Positions 55,085-64,000 of a DNA stretch of 64,000 nucleotides are shown one piece after another; positions within the stretch are counted from its first letter, which is position 1; the number at the start of each line of letters is the position of its first letter. The DNA is from Undaria pinnatifida (taxonomy: Eukaryota; Sar; Phaeophyceae; Laminariales; Alariaceae), in the NCBI GenBank assembly GCA_012845835.1, contig JABAKD010000018.1, positions 4,981,279 through 5,045,278 of the forward strand, read 5' to 3'. The translations under genes and the position numbers were made by a program. Under the pieces are notes generated by a model. It was not told the origin of the DNA. It saw only the letters and a list, made by a program, of their open reading frames with translations, and ran no database searches.

Positions 55085-56306
55085 ATGACGTCTTGGGCTG
55101 ACTCGAACACCTGCGAAGGTGCTTTTAAGAAGACAGATAATCGTACTGTTTTTCAGGGCCCTAACGCCAAAAGCAAGGAGGAATTAGGTTTTCAGTGTGG
55201 GCGAGAGATTGTAGCGTTAGCTCGCACGGCCTATAAAGGCATCACCACCGCAGTAAGCAACTCCTTCTTACTGCGAAAAATTTACGAGATAGGCAATCCT
55301 AGTCTCACGATGGCAGAACCCGCCGCACACATGTCCCCGGCGACGACTTGGACAAGCAGGCATACCTGCGTGGATATATCAACGCGAGGATGGCCGATGG
55401 GGAGGCACCTGCCCTTTGCTTTATGAGAATGGGCATAATCAGGGACAAGCTGGCTGAAGTAGGCATTACCAAGTCTGACCAAAAGGCAAACCTTCACGTA
55501 TTGCAATGCCTTTGGTCGGACTGTGCGCTCGACAAGAAACTACTCCAACACACACCCAACATGATTCTAAAGCACATCGAAGACCGAGGGCGCACCACCC
55601 ACCGGGAGTTGGAGGAGAGAAGAAAGCCGGTCGACGGCTCAGACCACGCCCGGATCGCGTCTGGCCGACCCGAGAATTTCCCCGCGCCCGGTCACCACCA
55701 GGGCAACTGGGATGGCCCAGGGAAGGGCGGCAAGAGGTAGCAACAGCAGCAAGGTCAGAGGGCAAGAAAACAAAGAAATGGCTAAGCAGGACGCGCTCGC
55801 CGACGATGGCGGCGGCGAAAATAGTGGCGTCGGCTACGGTGGTGGCGGCGGCTGCGGCGGTGGCGACGGCTACGGCAGTGGCAGCGGCTACGGCAGTGGC
55901 GACGGCTACGATGGTGGTGGCGGCTGCGGACGTGGTGGCGGCAGCAGTGGCGGCAGCTATGGTGGCGACGGCGGCTATGGCGGTGGCAACGGTACCGGCA
56001 GCGGCCGCGATAGCGGCGGCGACGGCCGCGGCGGCAGTGACGGCGGGCGCGACGGCGGTGGCGGTCAACAGATGTGGTCGCGGGTGCGGGACGTGAGTTT
56101 CGTGGGACCTGGGGGACACTCCCCGGGTACTGACCGCCTGTATGACGCAACCGGGTATCCCCCCAATCATTGCCCACCGCAAGGCAATGAGCCGGGCATC
56201 CACCAAGCAGATTCCCGCCCACATTGCTCCAGATGCGATATATTCGGTCATTTTATTAACAAGTGTACGGCCATCGTCAATCTCAAAGAGGATACCAACC
56301 ATCCGT
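55085..56306 (+). pseudogene. Ty1/Copia gag with Gly-rich region and zinc knuckle, frameshifted
   Basis: The first frame (from 55,085) has ARTAYKGITTAVSNSFLLRK. A shift near 55,330-55,350 leads to DKQAYLRGYINARMADGEAP, then KLAEVGITKSDQKANLHVLQ and ELEERRKPVDGSDH. From 55,712 another frame is strongly glycine-rich (GYGGGGGCGGGDGYGSGSGY) and ends in CSRCDIFGHFINKC, an exact C-x2-C-x4-H-x4-C zinc knuckle of retroelement gag. The Gly-rich stretch comes from GGC/GGT triplet expansion. Gag would form the particle and bind the RNA. Several shifts make it non-functional. Confidence 0.75.
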
Positions 56307-56397
56307 GAAACGTGTACTTTAACCATATGCGGGCTAACCATAGCCACGGGGCGACACGTGCCGCACCGCTACTCGATTACCCCGCTCTCACTCCCCA

Positions 56398-57140
56398 CTA
56401 AGAGGGGCAACGACAGCAGCAACAGCAATAGCAGCAATACCACGAGCAACAACAGCAGCAGCAGCAAAACCACGAGCAACAACAGTAATTTGAACAGCAG
56501 CGGCTACAGCAGTACGAGGTACAGCAGTACCAACAGCAACAGCAACAGCAAAACCACGAGCAACAACAGCGTCTTGAGCGGCAGCAGCAGCAGCAGCACC
56601 TGTACGGGGTACAGCAGTACCAGCAGCAGAGAGAGCAACAGTACGAGATACAGCAGAACCCGCAGCAACAGCCACAGCAGCATGTACAACAATAAAAGCA
56701 ACAACAGCCGCGGCAGTACCCGCTCTCCGACGAGTCGTCACATGTCTTGACGGCACAATCTGCTATGGGTCGTGCGTTCGTGGTGAGTGGACAGAGTGAG
56801 ACCGCTGGTATAGGGCGTGACAATTAGATGGCCGACCATGCGGCGACAAACCATATTACCCCGAATAATCGCATGCTGTACAACGTGCGCCCCCCTTCCC
56901 CCGAGAATGCCACAGTGTACATTGGCGATGGTACCCCCCTGGCAGTAGGGTACGTAGGGATCTTGGGGTTGGGTTTTCACAGCAACGAACACGTACACGT
57001 GACGCTGGATGGTGTAGCGTACGTTCGTGCCATGTCGGTTAACTTACCGTTACTGCACACTGTCCAGGCAAACCAGAAAATCACCCTCGATGCAACAGGT
57101 ATCCACCTGTTTGCGTCTAACTTTTCCGAAGGATAAAGCA
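56398..57140 (+). pseudogene. Ty1/Copia Gln-rich region and protease
   Basis: 56,405-56,720 reads in one frame as CAG/CAA-encoded Gln with Tyr/His, broken by TAA codons at two places where Gln would fit. It leads to AQSAMGRAFVVSGQSETAGI. A TAG then precedes MADHAATNHITPNNRMLYNV. D-H-A-A-T-N-H-I-T takes the place of the D-S/T-G-A type active-site box seen in Copia proteases. VYIGDGTPLAVGYVGILGL and LLHTVQANQKITLDATGIHL follow the usual order of the protease-to-integrase junction. I see no HHCC/DDE integrase downstream. Confidence 0.65.
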
Positions 57141-57436
57141 GGTTCCCGCCTAAACGCAACGCGCCTCAACCCCCGCCCCCCCGATTCCATGTGCTTGGCG
57201 CACCGGCATGGACGGCCCTGCTAATCCCACCCCCCTCCCCCCCGTCCGCCGTTTACCTGTGGTGATGCCGCCGGCGAAGACGCCGGCGTTTGAACGCATG
57301 CCACCGTCGCCGGGGGTGTTGCTAGCGGTAAACAGACCAGTAGCGGCAGACTATTCCTCGTGTAACCCCCCCCCGTAGTTGCGTAGACCATGTGTACACA
57401 TTAGGTAAGGAAACTCAAGGTAGGAAAGACGCCGGG
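57141..57436 (+). other. Copia GC-rich linker, left part
   Basis: ggtgatgccgccggcgaaga, caccgtcgccgggggtgttg and tcctcgtgtaaccccccccc match a unit near 61,540-61,620. So the Copia linker continues on the far side of the inserted LINE-2. Confidence 0.6.
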
Positions 57437-58690
57437 CTAACGGCGTACTGTTTTCTCCCTAGATGTGAAGAAGATCTATGACACGGTATGGAGGGATGGG
57501 TTGTGGAAGAATTTGTGGGAAATTGGGATCAGAGGAAAGATGTGGAGAATGATGAAAAATTTGCGGAATGTGCGAGAAGTGCTGTGATGCTTGACGGGGA
57601 AATATTGAAGTATGCCGATGTCTTACAAGGAGTTGCACAGGGATGTACACTATCACCCAATCTAGTATGTAGGGTACATATTAATGACATGAGAGTAGGA
57701 GTCGAAGCAGCAAAGCAAGGAGCCACGATGGGGGAAGATTCGGTGTCGGGATTGATGTTTGCGGATGATTTTGTGGGGATATCAGAACACCCGAAGGATT
57801 GTAGTAAAGGGTAGAGAAAGCACTAGAGTATACTGGGAAATGGAGAGTGATCGTGAACGTGAAAAAATGCGCAGTAGTTGCATGTAACGAAGATAAGGTT
57901 AATCCGGCAAATTCCAAAGCGGGAGGACGATGAACTACCGATCGTAGACCAGTATACGTACCTTGACGTAGAGATCTCACAGGACTGCTCTTGGGATGCA
58001 CACATAGCAAGAGTAATAGGAAAGGATAAATCACAAGTAGGACAAGATGGATGCGATCCGAACAGACCCGCACCTTGACACTAGGATTAAAATATGTATT
58101 TTGATTAATGTTATTGTACCAAAGTTTGATTGTGCGGGAGAAGTATGGGAAGGGAACGCAAAGTTCGTGAACTACTGAAAACAGTGCAGATGACAGCAGC
58201 TAAACAGATACTAAGATGCTCAGGTACGACGAGTAATAGAGTATTAAGAGCAGAAGTTAGAAATGTACCCACTTACAACAAAAAAGAGACGTAAAAAAGT
58301 TGACATGGCAATATAAAGTGAAGAAAATGCGAGAAAAAAGGTTGCCAGTCACAGTTGATTGGGCTGTATGGAAGAGTATAACTAAAGGGCGAGCTGGAAT
58401 AAGATAGGATAGCGTAATCGAGAATATATGGAAGAATTTAGGGGGGGGCCAAGAAGGAGTACTGTCTATAGAGAAGTTTGGAGGGTACAAGACAGAAGTG
58501 AAGGAAATAATAGAAGAACGGGAAAGGCTATCGCTAAGACATTAGATGAACGATGAGAAGCACTGAGAGATATACGCGGGGATGACGGAAGAGTTTGGAA
58601 TCAAAAGGTATCTGCACGGCCCAATGGAGTACGCGAAATGCTGAAACTGCGATTTCGAGCACGGGGCCTGGACCTACCAGAAAGAACAAA
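57437..58690 (+). mobile_element. LINE-2 (non-LTR) 5' part, interrupted
   Basis: From about 57,450 the RT frame reads LDVKKIYDTVWRDGLWKNLW, then (other frame) KYADVLQGVAQGCTLSPNLV and SGLMFADDFVGISEHPKDC with the FADD box. Then DELPIVDQYTYLDVEISQDC in a shifted frame, and finally LRFRARGLDLPERTKRYTK (about 58,640-58,700). At least three frameshifts. It is a different LINE from LINE-1. Its 3' part resumes at 60,569 after an R1 block. Confidence 0.8.
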
Positions 58691-58699
58691 GAGATATAC

Positions 58700-58929
58700 T
58701 AAGCATGTATTTTGCAATATGTATCTCTTTCATATAGTTAGCGATGTCAGGAAATGATGGTAACCACAGGGTTGTACCTATCGATATCGATATCGATGTC
58801 GATTGAAATATCCTATCTTGCGATCCATGTACGACAACAAATTATGAAGACTTGACACGTAGTTTACCACACCTAAAGATTGTGTTGCATACCACATCTA
58901 ACATCAAATCTTATAGAATAATAAACAAT
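58700..58929. other. junction segment with GATATC microsatellite
   Basis: atcgatatcgatatcgatgt at 58,778-58,802. The rest is unassigned and belongs to the insertion splitting LINE-2. Confidence 0.4.
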
Positions 58930-60560
58930 ACCACGCAGGTGTGTCCCCTTTAAGGGTTTACAGTTTCGGCGCACATATTGAAGTGTCCCACCCGCCCCCG
59001 CCCCCCGATCCCTCTTGTCCAAACGCCCCACCTAAAATCAAAATCTGCTAGAGGAGTAAACACTACCAGCCAGCTGATGTCACGTCATTATCATTCTGGC
59101 CATCTAACATCAAATCTTCTAGAATGATAGACAATACCAGGCAGGTGATGTAAACGGATGTCTTCGTGCGACAACCGTCAGATTTGTCCCCTTTAAAATT
59201 ATTAGTTTCCGCGCACATATTAAAGTATCCCGCCCACCCCCCCCCCTCCCCCGATCCCTCTTGTTCAAACGCCCCACCTAAACTCAAAATCTGCCAGAGT
59301 AGTAAACACTACCAGCCGGCTGACATCACTTTTCCAGCCATCCATGCGGTAGCTCCAATTCATTCCCCTTCCCCCTTCTTTATTTTCTTTTTTCCCACCC
59401 TTTCGTTCAAACGCCCCATCTACAATCGAAATCGGCCAGAGTAATAAACACTTCTCTACGCAATTGATATCACGTCATTACCTTTCTAGCCATCCATGAC
59501 GCAGCTTTCATTCATTCCCCGCCCTCCCACACAAACATTATCTTTCTAGCAACCCATGACGTAGCTTTCATTCATTCCTCACCCTCCCCCCACAACGTCC
59601 CCTCCTTCCCCACCACCCGCACGATCGCTTAGACCTTGCACCACGCGTATCGCGAGCCGCTACGAATATGCGTAGTACGCGCGATCGGAGTATCACACAC
59701 AAGCTTGCAAAGATGAGTTTCGACCAAATCTTCGATCTCGCAGCTTGAGTGTATTTTTACATTATACGTGACCCAAACCTCTTGAAAACCCTCCCCCCCC
59801 CCCCCCCTCCCCCCTCTTTTTGTTTTCTGCGCTCCGTCTTCCTCAAACGCCCCACCTAACATCGAAATCTGCCAGAGTAATAAACACTTCCACGCACTTG
59901 ATATCACCTCATTATCTTTCTAGAGCCATCCATGCCGCTGTTGCAATTCAACCCTCCCCCCTCCCCCCGTCAACGCCCCCTGTTCCCCACCACTCGCACC
60001 ATCGCCTAGACCTAGCACCACGCGTATAACAAACCCTCACATCTATGCAACCTGATGTTTAAAAAACTCTTTCGCCCCCCCCCCCCCCCCCTCCCACTCC
60101 CACCTCCACCCCCTGGAACGCTCCGCCTTCTCCTCACTGGATGTACGACTTACAGGATAGGATTTATAGTTTCCACTCACAAAATTGAGCTGCTCCGCCC
60201 GCCCCCCCCACCGCTCCCTCTTGATCACACCCAGGCCCCCACGTCTTTAAACACTCCGCCCTCCCCTTACCGGTTATTCGACGTACAGGATTCACTTAAT
60301 AAACTGAAGCATTTCCTTCCACAGCTGTCAGATTATGCCCCCCTCAAAAATGGGTTTTATAGTTTCCGCGCACAGACTGACTAACATCACTCTGTTGACC
60401 CTGATAGCTACACTGTAGTTGCAAGGGGAGTCGCCGACCTATATCCTTAATGAGGACACACAACCCGTAATACTCGAGATCGGAGTATCACACACAGCTT
60501 GCAAAGATAGATGAGTTTCGACAAAATCTTCGATCTCACAGCTGGAGTGCATTTTTTTTT
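58930..60560 (-). repeat. R1 array, inverted, inside LINE-2
   Basis: Several R1 modules in minus orientation, some duplicated. caaacgccccacctaa plus atctgccaga occurs at 59,015, 59,268, 59,410 (variant) and 59,845. The head (gatcggagtatcacacac, agcttgcaaagatgag) occurs twice, at 59,685-59,745 and 60,475-60,545. C tracts lie at 59,240, 59,795, 60,075 and 60,205. It ends in a T run near 60,550 just before LINE-2 resumes. Confidence 0.8.
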
Positions 60561-60568
60561 GTATAATA

Positions 60569-60966
60569 TCAATAGTCGGGAAGAGGGAGACGAGGCTACA
60601 AATATGTGCCCGTGTGGCACAACAATAAGGAGGAGGACTCATATGGTAGGAGAACGTGAAATATACAAGGTGGAACGGGATGCGTTAGATGAGGAGATAG
60701 ATGAGGAATTTAGACTATGTGACGTGGAAGAGTTTGGTAGACTAGAGAGTAGCGAGAAATCAATCGCTATTCTAGGAGGTAGATGGTGGCCGCAGACGGC
60801 GAAACAGGACTGGGATAGGAGAAGCAAACAGGTTCTATGTGATATATGGAAGAAGTGTAATGAGCGCCCACATGTTGGAGGTATCTCTATTAGGAGTAGG
60901 AACGGTGATCTGTCTCGAAAGGGATGCGCGGTCAATGGTCAAATGACTAAGGCAAGCAACAAATGA
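60569..60966 (+). pseudogene. LINE-2 C-terminal domain
   Basis: An open frame continues the interrupted protein: SREEGDEATNMCPCGTTIRR, then RTHMVGEREIYKVERDALDE, EEFGRLESSEKSIAILGGRW, SIRSRNGDLSRKGCAVNGQM and TKASNK before a TGA. C-P-C-G-(x)n-H-x(3)-E is a degenerate version of the zinc-binding C-terminal motif (C-x-C-x(n)-H-x(4)-C) of non-LTR elements; the last Cys appears replaced by Arg. Confidence 0.75.
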
Positions 60967-61095
60967 GTATGCCCTTCCTCCTTCCCCCCTCCCCCCCCCC
61001 CCCCCCCACCCCGTGCTTCGGTATCTGAGGTGAGGACGCCGGTGAGGACGCCAGCGCCGCTACCCGTACCACCGGCGCCGGGCGTGGGGGCAGCC

Positions 61096-61325
61096 GATAG
61101 ACTAGAGAGTAGCGAGAAAACGATCGATATCCTAGGAGGTATAGGATAGGACTGGGATAGGATAAACAAACAGTTTCTATGTAATACATGGAAGAAGCTT
61201 ACTGATCGCCCACAAGTTTGAGGTGACTCTATTAGGATTAGGAACGGTGCTCCGTCTCGAAAGGGATGCATGGTCAATGGTCAAATGACTAAGGCAAGCA
61301 ACAAATGAGTATGCCCTATCCCCTC
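61096..61325 (+). mobile_element. second LINE-2 3' fragment
   Basis: gatagactagagagtagcga through ggcaagcaacaaatgagtat repeats 60,738-60,971 with a small deletion (the tggccgcagacggcgaaaca part is missing) and several changes. It is set in a duplicated GC-rich linker unit. Confidence 0.8.
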
Positions 61326-61860
61326 CCCCGCTCTCCCCCCCTCCTCCCCTCCACCCACTTCCCCCCGTGCTTCGGTATCTGAGGTGGTGCCGCCGGTGAG
61401 GACGCCGGCGCTGCCACCCGTGCCACCGGCGCCGGGCGTAGGGGCAGCCGTAGGCGCAGCAGGAACAATAAAGAACCCCCCCTCCCATGTTTTCCCGCGT
61501 CGGTACAGCTAACCCCCCCCCCTCCGCTCGTGCGCCGGTGAGGCCGTCGGCGTTTCAACTAATACAACCGTCGCCAAGAGTGGTGGTAGCGGTAGGCCCT
61601 AGCGGTAGAGTACCCCCCGTGTAACCCCCACGCGCCGGTGTCTGAGGGGGTGCCGCCGGTGATGACGCCGGCGCTGCTGCCACTACTACTACTCATAATA
61701 CTACTAACACTACTAATACTACTGTGCCACCGGCGCCGGGGGTGGGGGCAGCCATAGGCACGGCAGGAGCAATAAAGATCCCCCCCCATTTTTGTTCCCG
61801 CGGCAACGGTGCCATCTGCGATGACGCCAGTAATGACGCCGGCGGGGGTGATGTCCCAGT
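61326..61860 (+). repeat. Copia GC-rich linker, tandem units
   Basis: Units with ccgccggtgaggacgccggc, ccaccggcgccgggcgtagg and ggcagccgtaggcgcagcag recur at about 61,014, 61,372, 61,520 and 61,640, separated by C tracts. A (ctactaata)-type patch lies at 61,683-61,722. They encode Ala/Pro-rich sequence where open, as Copia polyproteins often have between integrase and RT. Confidence 0.65.
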
Positions 61861-63611
61861 CATACCTACCGGGGACCGAACACCGTCAGAATGACGAGGG
61901 TCTCCAAGACAATGAGCTCTTGCAACCGAGACGGACATGTGCAAGGACGAGAGCATACCATAAAGCGACAACCGCTGCAGGGCCAGCTGACCATGTCCTC
62001 TACAACCAGGACCCACCCAATAGCCCCCCGCCCCGGCCAAACGGCCATGCCAGCGAGCTTTCGAAGCCCGCGACATACCGAGAGGCTATGAACTCGGAGT
62101 ACAGTGCAACCTGGGTGTATGGGACCAATGAGGAGCTCTCTGGGCTTCAAGGGGCGGGAACGTTCGGGGTAGCTTAGGAGCTAAAAGGCGTGAACGTGGA
62201 ATCGGCCAAGTGGGTCTTTACGTGGAAGTCAAATGAAACCGGTAAGGCAGTTAAGGCGAACGCGTGACTGGTAGCTATGAATAGGAGATTTGGCAAACGT
62301 CCGGGAGTTGACTACACTCAGTCTTTAGCCCCAACACCCGCCGCGTCTTGCATTCATTTGATGAATGCTATTGCATGCGGCTTGTAGTTAGATTTGTGTC
62401 ATTTTGACCTGCAACAGTCGTTTGTCCAGGCCAAGCTGAACGAGGTGGTTTTGATGCTTATGTCAAGAGGCTGCGGAGCTTTATCTGGCAAAGTAGTCCG
62501 CCTTAATCGCAGTATTTACTATATGAAGCAAGCGTCGAGGTCTTCGCGCAAATACCTACTGTAGTCACCCGTCTGAAGAGTCTTGGTTTTGAGCAGAGCC
62601 TTGCGGACCCCTGCGTTTTTAGATTGATCGAAGCAGGGTCTGTCTTCGTCATTGCAGTGGTGCACGTGGAAGACATTTTTGCGGTAGACCGTCAAGAGAG
62701 GACCGGTTTTTCGAGGACCCGGGCAAACTTGTCCCTATCAATAATCCTGGCGAGCTCCGATGGTTCGCTGGTTGTCACTTCTCCCGAGACAAGGTCGCCG
62801 GTCTATTGACGATCTCACAGAAGTATTAGACGGAGAAGATATTAAAGAAATTTGGCGTGACCGCGGGTAGGAACACCGCACTCCCGAGTGATGCATTTTT
62901 TCAGGAGTTGGACGAGGATGAGCCCCAATTGGTGCGGCCATTCCGCGAACTGGTAGGAAGTTTGACGTGGCTTGCTAACCAGATGAGACCCGAAATCTCG
63001 CATCCCGTGAGATCGGTAGCGAGATTTGCGCGCATGCCCCCAAGCGAAAGCACTGGAAGGGCTCGAGAGTGATTTTAGAGTGTTTGAATTCCTCGAGCAG
63101 CTACGGCGTTACGTGCCAGAGGGGCACGGGTTCAGAGCTGGTGGTATACGCGGATGCAGCCATGCTCCCAAGGAAACTAAGCGGGAGTCTGTATCGGGTG
63201 GACCCGTGATGTGTGAGGGTGAGGCCATGCAATGGATTTCTAGGACGCAGAGGTGTGGTGCACCACACTCTCCTCCAGTGAGGCAGAGTATGTTGAAAAA
63301 GGCGGAAGGTTTTGAGAAGGTAATTTTCTTGTGGTATGTGTGGCGTTTTATCTTGCCCAATTTTGGGGACCCGTGCACCCAGATTTTTGAGGACAACAAA
63401 CGGAGCGATTCAGATGGGGGTTAGCCCCGTAACCAACTCAAACTCGAAGCACGTCGATGCACGTCACCACTTTCTGCGAGAGCTTATCGAGAAGGGAGAG
63501 GCTAGTATCTCGCATGTGCAGTCAAAATTCCAGCACGCTAGTTTCTTGACGAAACCCCTTAGCAAGGAATCATTCCGTTTTCACAGGAACTTTGTAATGA
63601 ATATGAGTTGA
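61861..63611 (+). pseudogene. Ty1/Copia reverse transcriptase and RNase H, multiply broken
   Basis: Order: ATYREAMNSEYSATWVYGTN; GTFGVA then TAG; VNVESAKWVFTWKSNETGK; a TGA where KARLVAM is expected; RFGKRPGVDYTQSLAPTPAA; DLCHFDLQQSFVQAKLNEVV; GCGALSGKVVRLNRSIYYMK. The region continues (62,585) with GFEQSLADPCVFRLIEAGSV and VVHVEDIFAV, where the catalytic D-D pair of the Copia box is E-D. RNase H: EAMQWISRTQRCG, IFEDN, then VTNSNSKHVDARHHFLREL and FLTKPLSKESFRFHRNFV. These blocks are typical of Ty1/Copia pol. Stops and shifts make it inactive. Confidence 0.85.
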
Positions 63612-63689
63612 TTTAGGATTGAGAGCATGATTCCCAAGTGGACCCCTTCGGTTGATCACGGTAATGTACGCACCTATTATGGCTTCTGT

Positions 63690-64000
63690 ATTTTTGAGCT
63701 TTGATGTTCTGTTTTCAAGTTTTCATATTTTGGTTTTGATATTTGATATTCTTTTTTTCAGGCTTAAGATTTTTTTTTCGAGTTTTCATATTCTGTTCTC
63801 CGATCTGAGAAATTATATTTGAGCTTTGAGATTCAGTTTTCGAGTTTTCAGATTCTGGTTTTACATTTGATATTCAATTTTTGAGCTTTGAGAATCTGGT
63901 TATGAGATTTCATATTCTATTTTTGATCTTTCAGATTTTGTTTTTTCAGGTTTGACATTCTATAGTTGGGTTCTGATATTCTGATTACGGAATATGATAT
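63690..64000. repeat. AT-rich degenerate tandem repeat
   Basis: ttttgagctttgatattctg, ttttcaagttttcatattttg, ttttcgagttttcagattctg and similar phrases repeat with a period of roughly 22-32 bp to the window end. It may be the start of a larger array or part of an untranslated/LTR region of the Copia element. Confidence 0.7.

Overview
This looks like a nuclear genome window from a repeat-rich, intron-bearing eukaryote. There are no operons, no long intact ORFs and no rRNA. Exons are short with GT-AG borders, and most of the sequence is transposable elements, their decayed remains and simple repeats. My best guess is a stramenopile alga, probably a brown alga. That rests on remembered family resemblance (the YHYH/discoidin-type secreted gene and the style of the LINE and Copia proteins) and was not checked by any search.

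The main host gene lies on the minus strand between about 40.4 and 29.8 kb. It reads as a signal-peptide exon, YHYH-domain exons, an acidic exon, a Pro/Thr/Ser-rich linker and two exons of a discoidin-like (F5/8 C-like) domain. A second copy runs collinearly in the opposite direction on the plus strand from about 10.4 to 19.0 kb. Exon for exon it is recognisable, but it carries a frameshift, a stop codon and lost splice sites, so it is a pseudogene. The pair forms a large inverted duplication with a roughly 10.8 kb spacer. Both copies also hold an extra downstream copy of the second half of the YHYH exon.

Region by region: 1-2.75 kb is a direct duplication of SINE-like monomers with (CAA)n tails. 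2.9-9.35 kb holds two fragments of one LINE (LINE-1) in opposite orientation, separated by a G-tract-rich dispersed repeat (called R1 here) in head-to-head form. 9.35-19.1 kb is the pseudogene copy with foldback and SINE insertions. 19.1-29.8 kb is the spacer, with three MITE-like families and diverged tandem arrays. 29.8-40.4 kb is the better-preserved gene. 40.4-53.4 kb is a mosaic of MITEs, SINE-like units, R1 copies and a third LINE-1 fragment. 53.4-63.6 kb is a decayed Ty1/Copia element whose integrase region is missing and whose linker region is occupied by a different LINE (LINE-2), itself split by R1. 63.7-64 kb is an AT-rich degenerate tandem repeat.

The repeats appear linked. The three LINE-1 fragments and several SINE-like families end in the same 3' signature followed by (CAA)n or (CA)n. 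This explains many of the microsatellites in the window as retrotransposon tails.
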